A stretch of DNA of 64,000 bases. It comes from Vibrio sp. qd031. Its GTDB lineage: Bacteria > Pseudomonadota > Gammaproteobacteria > Enterobacterales > Vibrionaceae. Positions 37,262 through 45,491 of this stretch are shown piece by piece (the stretch's first letter is position 1; each line of letters opens with the position of its first letter). The stretch spans positions 654,166 through 718,165 of the forward strand of contig NZ_JXQD01000025.1 of assembly GCF_002100145.1 (NCBI RefSeq), written 5' to 3'. A program made the position numbers and the translations under genes. Below the pieces are notes generated by a model. That model searched no databases. It was not told the origin of the DNA and saw only the letters and a list, made by a program, of their open reading frames with translations.

Positions 37262-37302
37262 TAATATTTCCCATTAAGGGCTAAGCACCTGATTTAACAG
37301 CT

Positions 37303-37323
37303 AATTGATAACCCTTATCAATT
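37303..37323. other. Palindrome in the nrf control region
   Basis: AATTGATAA-CCC-TTATCAATT has perfect 9-bp arms around 3 bp. It resembles an FNR pair (TTGAT / ATCAA), but the spacer is 7 rather than 4, so FNR binding is doubtful. It may be a hairpin or another operator. Confidence 0.5.
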
Positions 37324-37333
37324 GAAGGGGAAA

Positions 37334-37351
37334 TAGTGAAACGGGTCACTA
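37334..37351. promoter_or_regulatory. Candidate CRP site before nrfBCD
   Basis: TAGTGA-N6-TCACTA keeps the GTGA-N6-TCAC core of CRP sites but lacks the outer T/A of TGTGA/TCACA. It lies 178 bp before nrfB. Confidence 0.45.
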
Positions 37352-37440
37352 AATAGGCATCAAAATATCGCCAACTGGAAATATCGAGTTACACTTTACC
37401 CTGTTAGCGTTGTGGTTAATTTTAAAATGTGAGTCGATTT

Positions 37441-37471
37441 CACTTGAGGCATTAAATGCTTCAAGCACTTG
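37441..37471. other. 23-bp palindrome flanked by CACTTG repeats, before nrfB
   Basis: At 37443-37465 two 11-bp arms match at 10 of 11 positions around a single A, with a GCATT/AATGC core. The direct repeats CACTTG lie at 37441-37446 and 37466-37471. It is NsrR-like in style, but its half-sites are 2 bp closer than in the E. coli NsrR consensus. Confidence 0.5.
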
Positions 37472-37528
37472 TTATATCCAGGTGTTTTACTTTGAACAGA
37501 AAACACTGTCTGGCACAAGGAATGAAAT

Positions 37529-38119
37529 ATGGACAATTTTAAATTGACCATGGTGACACTGCTACGTTCCATTCTAGTACTTTGTCTCTTTGGTTTTTCT
37601 TTTTCCTCGATAGCAGATGAAGGAGTCGTTGGCACAGAAGCTGACTCTTCTCGACATGTTGTCGAGCTGCAACGAGATCCCGACTATAAGTGTATTCAGT
37701 GTCATAAAGACGCTCAGGACACGATTAGACAGTCTCATGGAGAAGGCTTTTTAGAAAAGAAGGGTAAAAACGTTACCTGTACTGATTGCCACGGCAACAT
37801 TGGCCCTGAACATAGAGTCAACGCAGATCAAGTGACGACTTTTGAGCCGGCTCAATCTCGCCAAGGAACAAAAACCACCACTCTTTCCCATGATGAGATC
37901 TTAAAGGCAAACCAACAGTGTACCGACTGTCATACGCCTGAGCGTTTGCAAAAAGCAAACTGGACTCATGATGTACACGCTAAGAATTTGACCTGCACAA
38001 ACTGCCACGCAGTTCATGGCCATGATCAAGGTGTTCTAAACTACGAACGTAAACAACTTATCGAGATGTGTGTTGCTTGTCATGCTGACTTTAATCGTAC
38101 CCATGACATCAAGGAGTAG
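37529..38119 (+). CDS. nrfB: NrfB, pentaheme electron donor to NrfA
   Basis: A 196-aa periplasmic c-type cytochrome with five CxxCH motifs (CIQCH, CTDCH, CTDCH, CTNCH, CVACH) and an N-terminal signal (LLRSILVLCLFGFSFSSIA). It takes electrons from the NrfCD quinol dehydrogenase and passes them to NrfA. It is first of nrfBCD, with 3 bp to nrfC. The ATG at 37529 follows AAGGAA; 37550 is an alternative. Confidence 0.95.
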   Translation: MDNFKLTMVTLLRSILVLCLFGFSFSSIADEGVVGTEADSSRHVVELQRDPDYKCIQCHKDAQDTIRQSHGEGFLEKKGKNVTCTDCHGNIGPEHRVNADQVTTFEPAQSRQGTKTTTLSHDEILKANQQCTDCHTPERLQKANWTHDVHAKNLTCTNCHAVHGHDQGVLNYERKQLIEMCVACHADFNRTHDIKE

Positions 38120-38122
38120 AGT

Positions 38123-38806
38123 ATGAGCTGCTCAAGACGAAACTTCATTGCTGGCGCCGGTGCTGTCATTGTGACTACTGGTGTGGCGGGAACGGCGACG
38201 GTAAGTACTAAGTCGCTAGCCTATGAAATGGAAGATGGCAAAAAGCGTTACGGAATGGTTTTTGACGAAACTGCCTGTATCGGCTGTACCGCTTGTACCG
38301 ACGCCTGTCGAGAAGTGAATAACGTCCCAGAAGGTGTATCTCGACTCGAAATCACTCGCTCCGATCCAAAGGGTGAGTACCCTAATACCGACTACCAATT
38401 CAACCGAACTTCATGTCAGCATTGCGACAATGCGCCTTGTGTGTATGTTTGTCCAACAGGCGCCGCTTATACCGATGCCGCCACGGGCATCGTAGACGTT
38501 GATAATGATAAATGTGTCGGTTGTGGCTATTGCCTAGCAGCCTGTCCATATCAAGTTCGATTTTTTAACCCTGAAACAAAATCTGCGGATAAGTGTAATT
38601 TTTGTCGCGATACCAATCTAGCACAGGGAAAACTACCTGCTTGTGTCGAAAAGTGCCCGACTAAAGCACTCACTTTTGGTGATCTTAACGATCCAGACAG
38701 TGACATCAATAAGGTCCTTAACAATAAGACGGTGTACCGTGACAAAGTCGATTTAGGTACTAAGCCGAAGCTGTATAAAGTCCCGCATGACAAGGGGGAA
38801 ATTTAA
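38123..38806 (+). CDS. nrfC: NrfC, 4x[4Fe-4S] ferredoxin subunit
   Basis: A 227-aa iron-sulfur protein that joins NrfD to NrfB. A Tat signal (SCSRRNFIAGAGAVIVTTG) sends it folded to the periplasm. Four cluster motifs are visible: CIGCTACTDAC, CQHCDNAPCVYVC, CVGCGYCLAAC and CNFC...CVEKC. The arrangement is the DmsB/NrfC type. It is followed at 1 bp by nrfD. Confidence 0.96.
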   Translation: MSCSRRNFIAGAGAVIVTTGVAGTATVSTKSLAYEMEDGKKRYGMVFDETACIGCTACTDACREVNNVPEGVSRLEITRSDPKGEYPNTDYQFNRTSCQHCDNAPCVYVCPTGAAYTDAATGIVDVDNDKCVGCGYCLAACPYQVRFFNPETKSADKCNFCRDTNLAQGKLPACVEKCPTKALTFGDLNDPDSDINKVLNNKTVYRDKVDLGTKPKLYKVPHDKGEI

Positions 38807-38807
38807 G

Positions 38808-39764
38808 ATGACAAGTTTTGAAGCCGCTTTTAACTTCGACTCCTTAGTGTGGGATTGGATAATCGCTATTTACTTATTTTTAGCGGGTATGTCGGCAGGC
38901 GCCGTCATGATATCCATATATCTTAAACGTAAAGTGATCGAAGGCGACCCTGCTGACAATGGCATATTGAAAGCAACCGCTTGGCTTGCGCCATTTGGTA
39001 TTATTTCGGGTCTATTGATATTGGTCTTTCATTTAACGAAACCCTTATCATTTTGGAAAATAATGATCTATTACAACCCAACGTCAGTGATGTCGATGGG
39101 GGTGATCTTGTTCCAAGTTTATATGGTAATTCTGTTTATTTGGATAGCCATTATTTTTAAAGATACCATCATGAAGTATATGCCTAAGCCGTTACATTTT
39201 GCGGCTGGAATAATCGATTGGTTTAAAAAGTTTGAAAATGGTATCGAACTGTTTTTGGGGCTCTTAGCAATAATGCTCGCCGCGTATACAGGGTTCTTGC
39301 TATCCGCATTAAAAACCTATCCAATGCTTAATAATCCAGTATTGCCGATACTGTTCTTGTTCTCATCGCTCTCTTCAGGCGCTGCGGCATGCATGTTATT
39401 TGGCACTCAATGGTTTAAAGAGCCTGCGACAGGAAAAAGCGTTGCCTGGGTGCACAGTTTTGAGCGTCCAGTCGTCCTGTTTGAACTTTTCGTCATCGTT
39501 ACCTTTTTTACCGGCCTTATTTTCAGTGGCGGCTCTGCAGAGTTGGCAGCTTGGAATGCAATTGGAGGTGGTTTTTGGGCGAAATGGTTTTGGTGGGGTG
39601 TGGTCGCATTTGGCATGATAGGGCCATTGGCTCTTAACTACTTTGTTGGTGCTCATACTCGTCACAAACCGGTGTTTATTGTTCTCGTCACCAGCATGAG
39701 TTTAATCGGTGTACTGATGTTACGTACCTTTGTGCTCTATGCAGGACAAATGACGATTGTTTAA
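38808..39764 (+). CDS. nrfD: NrfD, membrane quinol-oxidising subunit
   Basis: A 318-aa NrfD/PsrC-type integral membrane protein with about eight helices, opening with FDSLVWDWIIAIYLFLAGMSAGAVM. It oxidises quinol and hands electrons to NrfC. The ATG at 38808 is one base past the nrfC stop and follows GGGGGAA; a longer reading from 38787 overlaps nrfC and is rejected. Confidence 0.95.
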   Translation: MTSFEAAFNFDSLVWDWIIAIYLFLAGMSAGAVMISIYLKRKVIEGDPADNGILKATAWLAPFGIISGLLILVFHLTKPLSFWKIMIYYNPTSVMSMGVILFQVYMVILFIWIAIIFKDTIMKYMPKPLHFAAGIIDWFKKFENGIELFLGLLAIMLAAYTGFLLSALKTYPMLNNPVLPILFLFSSLSSGAAACMLFGTQWFKEPATGKSVAWVHSFERPVVLFELFVIVTFFTGLIFSGGSAELAAWNAIGGGFWAKWFWWGVVAFGMIGPLALNYFVGAHTRHKPVFIVLVTSMSLIGVLMLRTFVLYAGQMTIV

Positions 39765-39775
39765 TCGCGCAATAT

Positions 39776-39806
39776 AATGAACGTGAGCACAGAGTTCACG
39801 TTCATT
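39776..39806 (+). terminator. Hairpin between nrfD and nrfE
   Basis: An 11-bp stem AATGAACGTGA / TCACGTTCATT with a 9-nt loop, then a T-rich stretch without a clean run. It may end nrfBCD in part and so lower expression of the maturation genes. Confidence 0.6.
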
Positions 39807-39890
39807 ACTTTCATATATACAATCAATTAGCCGCCATTGTGGTTAACTGTTACCCTAACTTTCTCCTAATTTCTCACTGTAGAATTTAAC

Positions 39891-41777
39891 ATGCTGTCTC
39901 ACCTTGGCTTACTGTTACTGTGTTTTGGTTTCTCGCTATCATTACTTGCCAGCGTGCAGTTGATAGCGGTGTATATTACTTCGCCCAACACCCATTGGTC
40001 AGCTCGCACTATCCAGTATTTAGTGTGGTCGTCCTTTTTGGCTGTGACTGCGTCGATGGCAATGTTGGCATGGAGTTTCTACAGTAATGATTTCACTAAT
40101 TCCTATGTCGCCGCTCACTCTAACTCTCAATTACCTTGGTTTTTTCGCTTAGCAGCGGTTTGGGGCGGGCATGAAGGCTCAATGCTATTTTGGGTATGGG
40201 TAGTCCACTTTTGGGCGACGATTATTAGCACCCATTCGACGGACAACACAGATTACTTAAAGCAAACGCTGTTGCTGATGATGAGCATTGGTGGAGTGCT
40301 AAGTGTATTCGTATTGGCGTTTTCTAACCCGTTTGAATTGCAGTCAATGTGGGTGTCTGAGGGAAGAGATCTGAATCCCATGTTGCAAGATGTGGCGCTC
40401 ATTATCCACCCGCCATTGTTGTATGTAGGGTATGTCGGCTTTAGCGCTCCGTTTGCAGCGGCGTGTATTGCTGTGTGGAATGGTCAAATCTCAACATCAT
40501 GGTTTTCTCTTATCCGCATTTGGTCTTTGGTGTCATGGGCTTTTTTAACGGGCGGTATCGCTTTGGGGGCTTGGTGGGCTTATTACGAACTTGGATGGGG
40601 AGGGTGGTGGTTTTGGGACCCGGTCGAAAACGCGTCTTTATTACCCTGGCTTACAGCCACAGCGCTGATTCATTCGCTGTCTGTCGTTAAACGCCACGTA
40701 GCCTTTCCGGTTGTTGCGCTAGCATTGTGTTTCGTCACTTTTAGCTTAAGCCTTCTTGGTACCTTTATTGTACGGTCCGGCGTGTTAACGTCAGTTCATG
40801 CCTTTGCTGTTGATCCAAGTAAAGGGGTCGTGTTGATTGGTCTAAGCGTATTAGTGCTATTAATGGGAGCTATACCCCTGGTCCTTAATGCCGAACGGCT
40901 TACAACCTCACATAGTGTGCGTTGGACACCGTTACGATTATTTCTGCTGACCAGTGTTGGACTTTTGGTATTAGCCACCATGGTCGTGTTGCTTGGCACA
41001 TTTTACCCGATGATATTTCAGATCCTCGGCTTAGGTTCGATTTCAGTAGGAGCACCGTATTTTAATACAATGTTCTCAATAATCTGCGCTGTGGGTCTTA
41101 TCGCGTTATGTGTACATTTAGTCTCCGGCATGGCTTATAAGCGCAAGGGTTTAATTTGCGCGTTGTTGTATATTTGTGGTTTAGTGCTTAGTTATTCCGC
41201 ATTTGGTTTCACGAGTTATGCATCAATACTGTTATTGCCGTTGACCTTCTGCGCAGCTTCATTAATGACCTTAAAATTAACAATAAGAACGCACTGGGTA
41301 TCGTATATTGCGCATATGGCAATATTGATGTTAGTCGCGGGCTCAATTGTTTACGAGGGTCATTCCTATCAGGTAAGCCGTAAAGTCAGCGTAGGCGAGA
41401 GCACAGATCTCATTGATTATACGCTTTCATTTGATGAGAAACGCTGGTTGGTCGGACCTAATTACACGGCTTTGGAAGGGCGATTTTCAATCGTGGACAA
41501 TGTTAACAGCAACAGTGTATATGAATTAACACCACAAAAAAGGCATTACCAAGTCAGAGTCATGAATATGAGTGAACCAGCTATTGCCTCGCTATGGCAC
41601 GGCGATCTTTACTTAAGCCTCGGAAACAAACTAGCTGACGGCAGTTACATCATAAAGTTTCAATATAAAGCGGGTATGAGCTTCGTGTGGATTGCCGCAA
41701 TTATGCTGGTCATTGCCGCCATTTTACGCCTATACCGCGCGATTACCGTGCCTAGTCAAATTAGGGAGCAGACGTGA
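39891..41777 (+). CDS. nrfE: NrfE, CcmF-family heme lyase subunit
   Basis: A 628-aa multi-helix membrane protein of the CcmF/NrfE family that attaches heme to apocytochrome. The WWD heme-handling motif is GWGGWWFWDPVENASLLPW, and conserved histidines follow (HSLSVVKRH). In E. coli NrfEFG serves the lysine-ligated CWSCK heme of NrfA, and such a motif is present in the nrfA of this window. The last four bases overlap the DsbE-like gene. Confidence 0.92.
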   Translation: MLSHLGLLLLCFGFSLSLLASVQLIAVYITSPNTHWSARTIQYLVWSSFLAVTASMAMLAWSFYSNDFTNSYVAAHSNSQLPWFFRLAAVWGGHEGSMLFWVWVVHFWATIISTHSTDNTDYLKQTLLLMMSIGGVLSVFVLAFSNPFELQSMWVSEGRDLNPMLQDVALIIHPPLLYVGYVGFSAPFAAACIAVWNGQISTSWFSLIRIWSLVSWAFLTGGIALGAWWAYYELGWGGWWFWDPVENASLLPWLTATALIHSLSVVKRHVAFPVVALALCFVTFSLSLLGTFIVRSGVLTSVHAFAVDPSKGVVLIGLSVLVLLMGAIPLVLNAERLTTSHSVRWTPLRLFLLTSVGLLVLATMVVLLGTFYPMIFQILGLGSISVGAPYFNTMFSIICAVGLIALCVHLVSGMAYKRKGLICALLYICGLVLSYSAFGFTSYASILLLPLTFCAASLMTLKLTIRTHWVSYIAHMAILMLVAGSIVYEGHSYQVSRKVSVGESTDLIDYTLSFDEKRWLVGPNYTALEGRFSIVDNVNSNSVYELTPQKRHYQVRVMNMSEPAIASLWHGDLYLSLGNKLADGSYIIKFQYKAGMSFVWIAAIMLVIAAILRLYRAITVPSQIREQT

Positions 41778-42298
41778 AAAAACTGACCATTCTATTACTG
41801 GCTCTTCTTGGTGTGGTTGTGCTTATGTCAGCCTATATTGCACTGGAAAGTGAGTCCAGCCATCATATCGTCGAACAAGACCCTATGCGTGGACAGTCGA
41901 TTGCTGAGGTTACCGGGATAGACTTTGACGGAAATACCGTGCGCATACAAGATGAACTAGGGGAATATACGTTGGTCAATATTTGGGCTTCTTGGTGTTC
42001 TATTTGTATGCTAGAGCACGCGTATTTACTCGAACTGAGCAATACCCAGGACATAAATATCATAGGTATCAATTACCGGGATACTGCCACTTCTGCTAGG
42101 CAAGTGCTGCGCGATAGGGGCAATCCTTTTTCACAAGTGGTGTTTGATCCATTAGGGGACGTTGCCATGGAATTCGGTGTTGTTGGTACTCCAGAAACCT
42201 TTTTGATTGATGGCTCAGGTATTATTTTAACTCGTTTTCGTGGCGCTTTAGATGACGCGAAATGGAACCGATACTTCAAACCGTTACTAATGGAGTAG
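41774..42298 (+). CDS. DsbE/CcmG-like membrane thioredoxin of the nrf operon
   Basis: A 174-aa periplasmic thioredoxin with one N-terminal membrane anchor (LTILLLALLGVVVLMSAYIAL). The active site is WASWCSICMLEH (CSIC) and the cis-Pro region is GTPETFLI. It is like CcmG/DsbE, which keeps the apocytochrome cysteines reduced for heme attachment. It overlaps nrfE by 4 nt (GTGA) and starts at a GTG. It is a paralogue dedicated to nrf by position; E. coli nrf lacks one. Confidence 0.88.
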   Translation: MKKLTILLLALLGVVVLMSAYIALESESSHHIVEQDPMRGQSIAEVTGIDFDGNTVRIQDELGEYTLVNIWASWCSICMLEHAYLLELSNTQDINIIGINYRDTATSARQVLRDRGNPFSQVVFDPLGDVAMEFGVVGTPETFLIDGSGIILTRFRGALDDAKWNRYFKPLLME

Positions 42299-42305
42299 TG
42301 AAACA

Positions 42306-42767
42306 TTGAGACTCATACAACGATGGCAGTTGGTCGTTTTCGCCTTCCTCTTACTTATTGGCAGTGTTTACAGTCATGGAAGTGAGCTGTTTGTCTCAGA
42401 CAATAAAGATCGAATTGCACAAGTAGAATTGTTTGAGTTCGATAATTTAGAGCAACAAAAAAGAGCCGTTAGCTTGGCAAAATCATTGCGTTGTCCGCAA
42501 TGCCAAAATCAAAACCTTGTTGAGTCTAATTCGCCGATGGCAATGGATTTGAGGTTGCTGGTGTATCAAAAAGTTAAACAGGGGCAATCTGAACAAGACA
42601 TTATAGAGTATATGACAAATCGATACGGTGAGTTCGTCCGCTATAACCCCGGCCTCAATAATCAAACGTTGGTCTTATGGTTTGCTCCACTGGTATTGCT
42701 AGGTTTACTTGCGTTCATCATTTATGGGTTGTTTAAAAAAAGCTCAAATAGTACAAAAAACGACTAG
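42306..42767 (+). CDS. nrfF: NrfF, CcmH-like apocytochrome thiol reductase
   Basis: A 153-aa protein with a signal/anchor at each end and the CcmH/NrfF motif LRCPQCQNQNLVESNSP (active pair CPQC). It works with NrfE, NrfG and the DsbE-like protein to ligate heme to NrfA. It appears to start at a TTG (42306), with GGAG about 10 nt before. It is the last gene of nrfE-dsbE-nrfF. Confidence 0.9.
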   Translation: MRLIQRWQLVVFAFLLLIGSVYSHGSELFVSDNKDRIAQVELFEFDNLEQQKRAVSLAKSLRCPQCQNQNLVESNSPMAMDLRLLVYQKVKQGQSEQDIIEYMTNRYGEFVRYNPGLNNQTLVLWFAPLVLLGLLAFIIYGLFKKSSNSTKND

Positions 42768-42838
42768 ATTAACAGGATTGAGTTCGGTATAGTTTTCTTT
42801 AGATCAAGAAGGAATCTTTCAAAAGTTAGGGTATAGCT

Positions 42839-43003
42839 ATGGATGCGCTTATCATACAATGGAAAAAAGAGTTTGAAGCTCATATTGGCAACCTAGTACT
42901 GTGCTCTGAATTTGCCAACGAATTGTTTACCCAAGAAGAAAAGCGCGAGCTTGAAAAGCTGTGGCTAGAACTGAACAGTCAAAAAATTAAAGCGACACAC
43001 TGA
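42839..43003 (+). CDS. Small 54-aa hypothetical protein
   Basis: A 54-codon ORF with an AGGG ribosome site about 8 nt before the ATG and a clean terminator 20 bp after it. The protein is helical and charged: a hydrophobic, Trp-containing N-terminal part (MDALIIQWKKEFE) and a Glu/Lys-rich C-terminal helix (QEEKRELEKLWLELN). No membrane segment and no known motif. It lies between nrfF and ribA. Placement and terminator support a real gene; the function is unknown. Confidence 0.65.
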   Translation: MDALIIQWKKEFEAHIGNLVLCSEFANELFTQEEKRELEKLWLELNSQKIKATH

Positions 43004-43022
43004 TCGTCTATGAATTACTATG

Positions 43023-43045
43023 AGGGCCGCATTAGCGGCCCTTTT
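43023..43045 (+). terminator. Terminator of the 54-aa gene
   Basis: An 8-bp stem AGGGCCGC / GCGGCCCT with an ATTA loop, followed by TTTTGCTTTT. Confidence 0.88.
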
Positions 43046-43173
43046 GCTTTTGTGGCTATTTATTCTTCACTTATTTCTAAAGAGATTGATTTATCAATAC
43101 GATAACCCCATAGTTAGCGATAATAAGTGAAGTCATCTATTGGCGTAGGTGCTAATAGCTGTTAGGAGATTCT

Positions 43174-43776
43174 ATGGCTGAAGTTCGAGCTCGTGTTTCA
43201 TTGAAGGTGGGTCAACGTAGTGACATAGATGCTGAGTTACTGTCTTTCAACGGATTAAGCAGTGATAAAGAGCATGTAGCGCTCATTTTTAAACAAGCCG
43301 ATAAGCAAAGCGAATTCCCGTTAGTTCGTATGCACTCAGAATGTTTGACTGGTGATGTTTTTCATTCGTCTCGTTGCGACTGTGGTGAGCAACTGGATGA
43401 AACGATCGACAAGATGTCACATCAAGGCGGCATTCTTCTGTATTTACGTCAGGAAGGTCGTGGTATTGGCTTGTACAACAAAATTGATGCTTACGAACTG
43501 CAAAGCCAAGGGCTCAATACTTACGAAGCTAATAATAAGTTGGGGTTTGGCGATGATTTACGCGAATTCCATGAAGCGGCTGAAATGTTGCACGCTCTCG
43601 ATGTGTGTACTATTCGATTGATTACTAACAACCCGAAAAAAATTAATGACCTGCGGTCTCACAACATTAATATTGATCAGGTTGTTTCGACACTAGCACA
43701 CATTAAAGAGGGCAATGAAGCCTATCTACAAGCGAAAGTCAGTCATGGTAAACACCGTCTTAAAATTGATAAATGA
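43174..43776 (+). CDS. ribA: GTP cyclohydrolase II, RibA
   Basis: A 200-aa zinc enzyme for the first step of riboflavin synthesis. The zinc and catalytic block [18 protein letters not shown] is near residues 54-71, the GTP-binding segment is [10 protein letters not shown], and the Arg/Lys end is [10 protein letters not shown]. It is the stand-alone form (no fused RibB), like E. coli RibA (196 aa). I saw no FMN riboswitch in the 170-bp gap upstream. Confidence 0.97.
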   Translation: MAEVRARVSLKVGQRSDIDAELLSFNGLSSDKEHVALIFKQADKQSEFPLVRMHSECLTGDVFHSSRCDCGEQLDETIDKMSHQGGILLYLRQEGRGIGLYNKIDAYELQSQGLNTYEANNKLGFGDDLREFHEAAEMLHALDVCTIRLITNNPKKINDLRSHNINIDQVVSTLAHIKEGNEAYLQAKVSHGKHRLKIDK

Positions 43777-43795
43777 TTCATAGAGTTAATTAAAG

Positions 43796-43820
43796 TCTCG
43801 CGTTATGCGAGATTTTTTTT
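43796..43820 (+). terminator. Terminator of ribA
   Basis: A 6-bp stem TCTCGC / GCGAGA with a GTTAT loop, followed by eight T residues. Confidence 0.88.
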
Positions 43821-43869
43821 ATAAATGTTTGCCATACTTAAGGGAAGAAATCAGTTCAAGGATGCTGTC

Positions 43870-45426
43870 ATGAAACTGAATATGGTATTGCTCACTGTTG
43901 TAGTGATGTGTTTTAGCGCTGCGGCGTCATCAAGTATGCTACAAAGACTGGGCTGGGTCTCTTCCTCAGAACAACTTAATGCACTGAACTACCCAGCGAC
44001 CATTGAATCTCTCTATGAAGAAATACATCACCAGTTTGTGTGGTTGGATCCAACATTAGCGGATGAGCTCGAAGCTCGATTAGAGGTTATTCATCTTGCT
44101 GGCATTTCAAGAGAGTTTTCATCACTCTACTTATCAATGCAAGAATCAAAGCTAAATCATCAATACTATCGATACGAATTGCTCGCGACAGACGCTTTTC
44201 TTCGATACCTGTCTTACACCCATCACGCACGAAATAATGCAGAGCAGTGGTTTCACGGTGGTCAGGTTAGTCGAAAATTACCGTCGATCTCTGATCGGGA
44301 ATTGGATCAGGTCATAGACGCTATCAGAAACGATCAATTGCTTGCATTTATTGGAAGGACTCACCCAGTAAGCACCATTTATAAGACCAATGTGCCCGTC
44401 ATTGAACAACTAAAAGTGATTTCGAACAGCCAAGGGCTACAGAAGCGTTTTACTCAGCATCTACGCCGAGGCACACAAATCAACGATCCACAGCTTTTGG
44501 CTCAAAAACTGTCCGCAAGCGGTATTGTTGTGCCAGCTAAACTGACAACACACTACGACTATGATTGGCAATGGCAGCAACAGGTTAAGCAGTTTCAAAG
44601 TCTTCACGGACTAAAGGCCGACGGCATTGTTGGGGAGCAGACCCTTTACTGGATAAATTATCCAGCGGCGCAAAAAATAAGGGTTCTTGCACTTAACATT
44701 GAGCGTTCACGTGGATTCTCAACCCAGAAAAGGGCCTATATCCAAGTTAATTTGCCGCAGTACAAAATGAAATTTTGGGCTAACAATCAACTCGAATTTG
44801 AAACACGTGTTATCGTGGGTAAAGAGGATAGGCCAACACCACTAATGTGGACCAGTCTCAGTACCATCGTGGTAAACCCTACCTGGAATATACCCATCAA
44901 GATAATGCGAAAAGACTTGCTACCCAAGGTTGCCAGAAATAACCAGTATTTGGTGGAACAAAATATCTCCATAATACCGTATTGGGGAAGTGATCGAGTG
45001 ATCGAGAGTAACGCTATTAACTGGTCTTCAGTGGATGCCGAAACATTTAATTACCGAATGACTCAAAGCTCAGGCTCGCATAATGCTCTGGGTCAATACA
45101 AATTCCTACTCCCTAATGACCGTGCTATTTACCTACACGATACGCCAGCAAAAGGACTATTTAGTCGCTCAGAAAGAGCATTTAGCTCTGGATGTGTTCG
45201 GGTTCAAGGCGCTGATAAGTTTGCTCAAACATTGCTTGAGGTGTCAGGTCAGTCCAAGTCACCTTTATTCAGTGACGACAGTAACAAAAAGGTCAGAATG
45301 AAACGAGGAATTCCAGTCGAGTTTATCTATCGGTCTGCTTGGGTAGAAAATGGGCAGCTTCACATGCGTAAAGATATCTATGGGTATGATGATGTCTCGC
45401 GACTATTTGACCTTGCTATGAATTAG
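43870..45426 (+). CDS. ldtD: L,D-transpeptidase, LdtD (YcbB) type
   Basis: A 518-aa cell-wall enzyme of the YcbB/LdtD class, which forms meso-DAP to meso-DAP peptidoglycan crosslinks. It has a signal peptide (MVLLTVVVMCFSAAASS), a long N-terminal scaffold domain, a peptidoglycan-binding module (VKQFQSLHGLKADGIVGEQTL) and the YkuD catalytic domain with His423 (YLHDTP) and Cys442 (SSGCVRV). The SSGC form, in place of SHGC, is also found in E. coli LdtD. The ATG at 43870 follows AAGGA. ycbL follows, as in E. coli, but ycbK is absent. Confidence 0.92.
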   Translation: MKLNMVLLTVVVMCFSAAASSSMLQRLGWVSSSEQLNALNYPATIESLYEEIHHQFVWLDPTLADELEARLEVIHLAGISREFSSLYLSMQESKLNHQYYRYELLATDAFLRYLSYTHHARNNAEQWFHGGQVSRKLPSISDRELDQVIDAIRNDQLLAFIGRTHPVSTIYKTNVPVIEQLKVISNSQGLQKRFTQHLRRGTQINDPQLLAQKLSASGIVVPAKLTTHYDYDWQWQQQVKQFQSLHGLKADGIVGEQTLYWINYPAAQKIRVLALNIERSRGFSTQKRAYIQVNLPQYKMKFWANNQLEFETRVIVGKEDRPTPLMWTSLSTIVVNPTWNIPIKIMRKDLLPKVARNNQYLVEQNISIIPYWGSDRVIESNAINWSSVDAETFNYRMTQSSGSHNALGQYKFLLPNDRAIYLHDTPAKGLFSRSERAFSSGCVRVQGADKFAQTLLEVSGQSKSPLFSDDSNKKVRMKRGIPVEFIYRSAWVENGQLHMRKDIYGYDDVSRLFDLAMN

Positions 45427-45491
45427 ACGCTTGATTTTACTTAGCTGAATTGCGATAGTTCGGCAAAATAATTAATCCTTTTTGGTGAGTC

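Noticed and set aside
37303-37323. TTGATAACCCTTATCAA as an FNR site
   Set aside because: The half-sites match, but the 7-bp spacer is not compatible with FNR (4 bp needed); kept only as a palindrome.
43004-43173. FMN riboswitch before ribA
   Set aside because: No conserved RFN pairing or junction sequence seen; only a terminator and AT-rich sequence.
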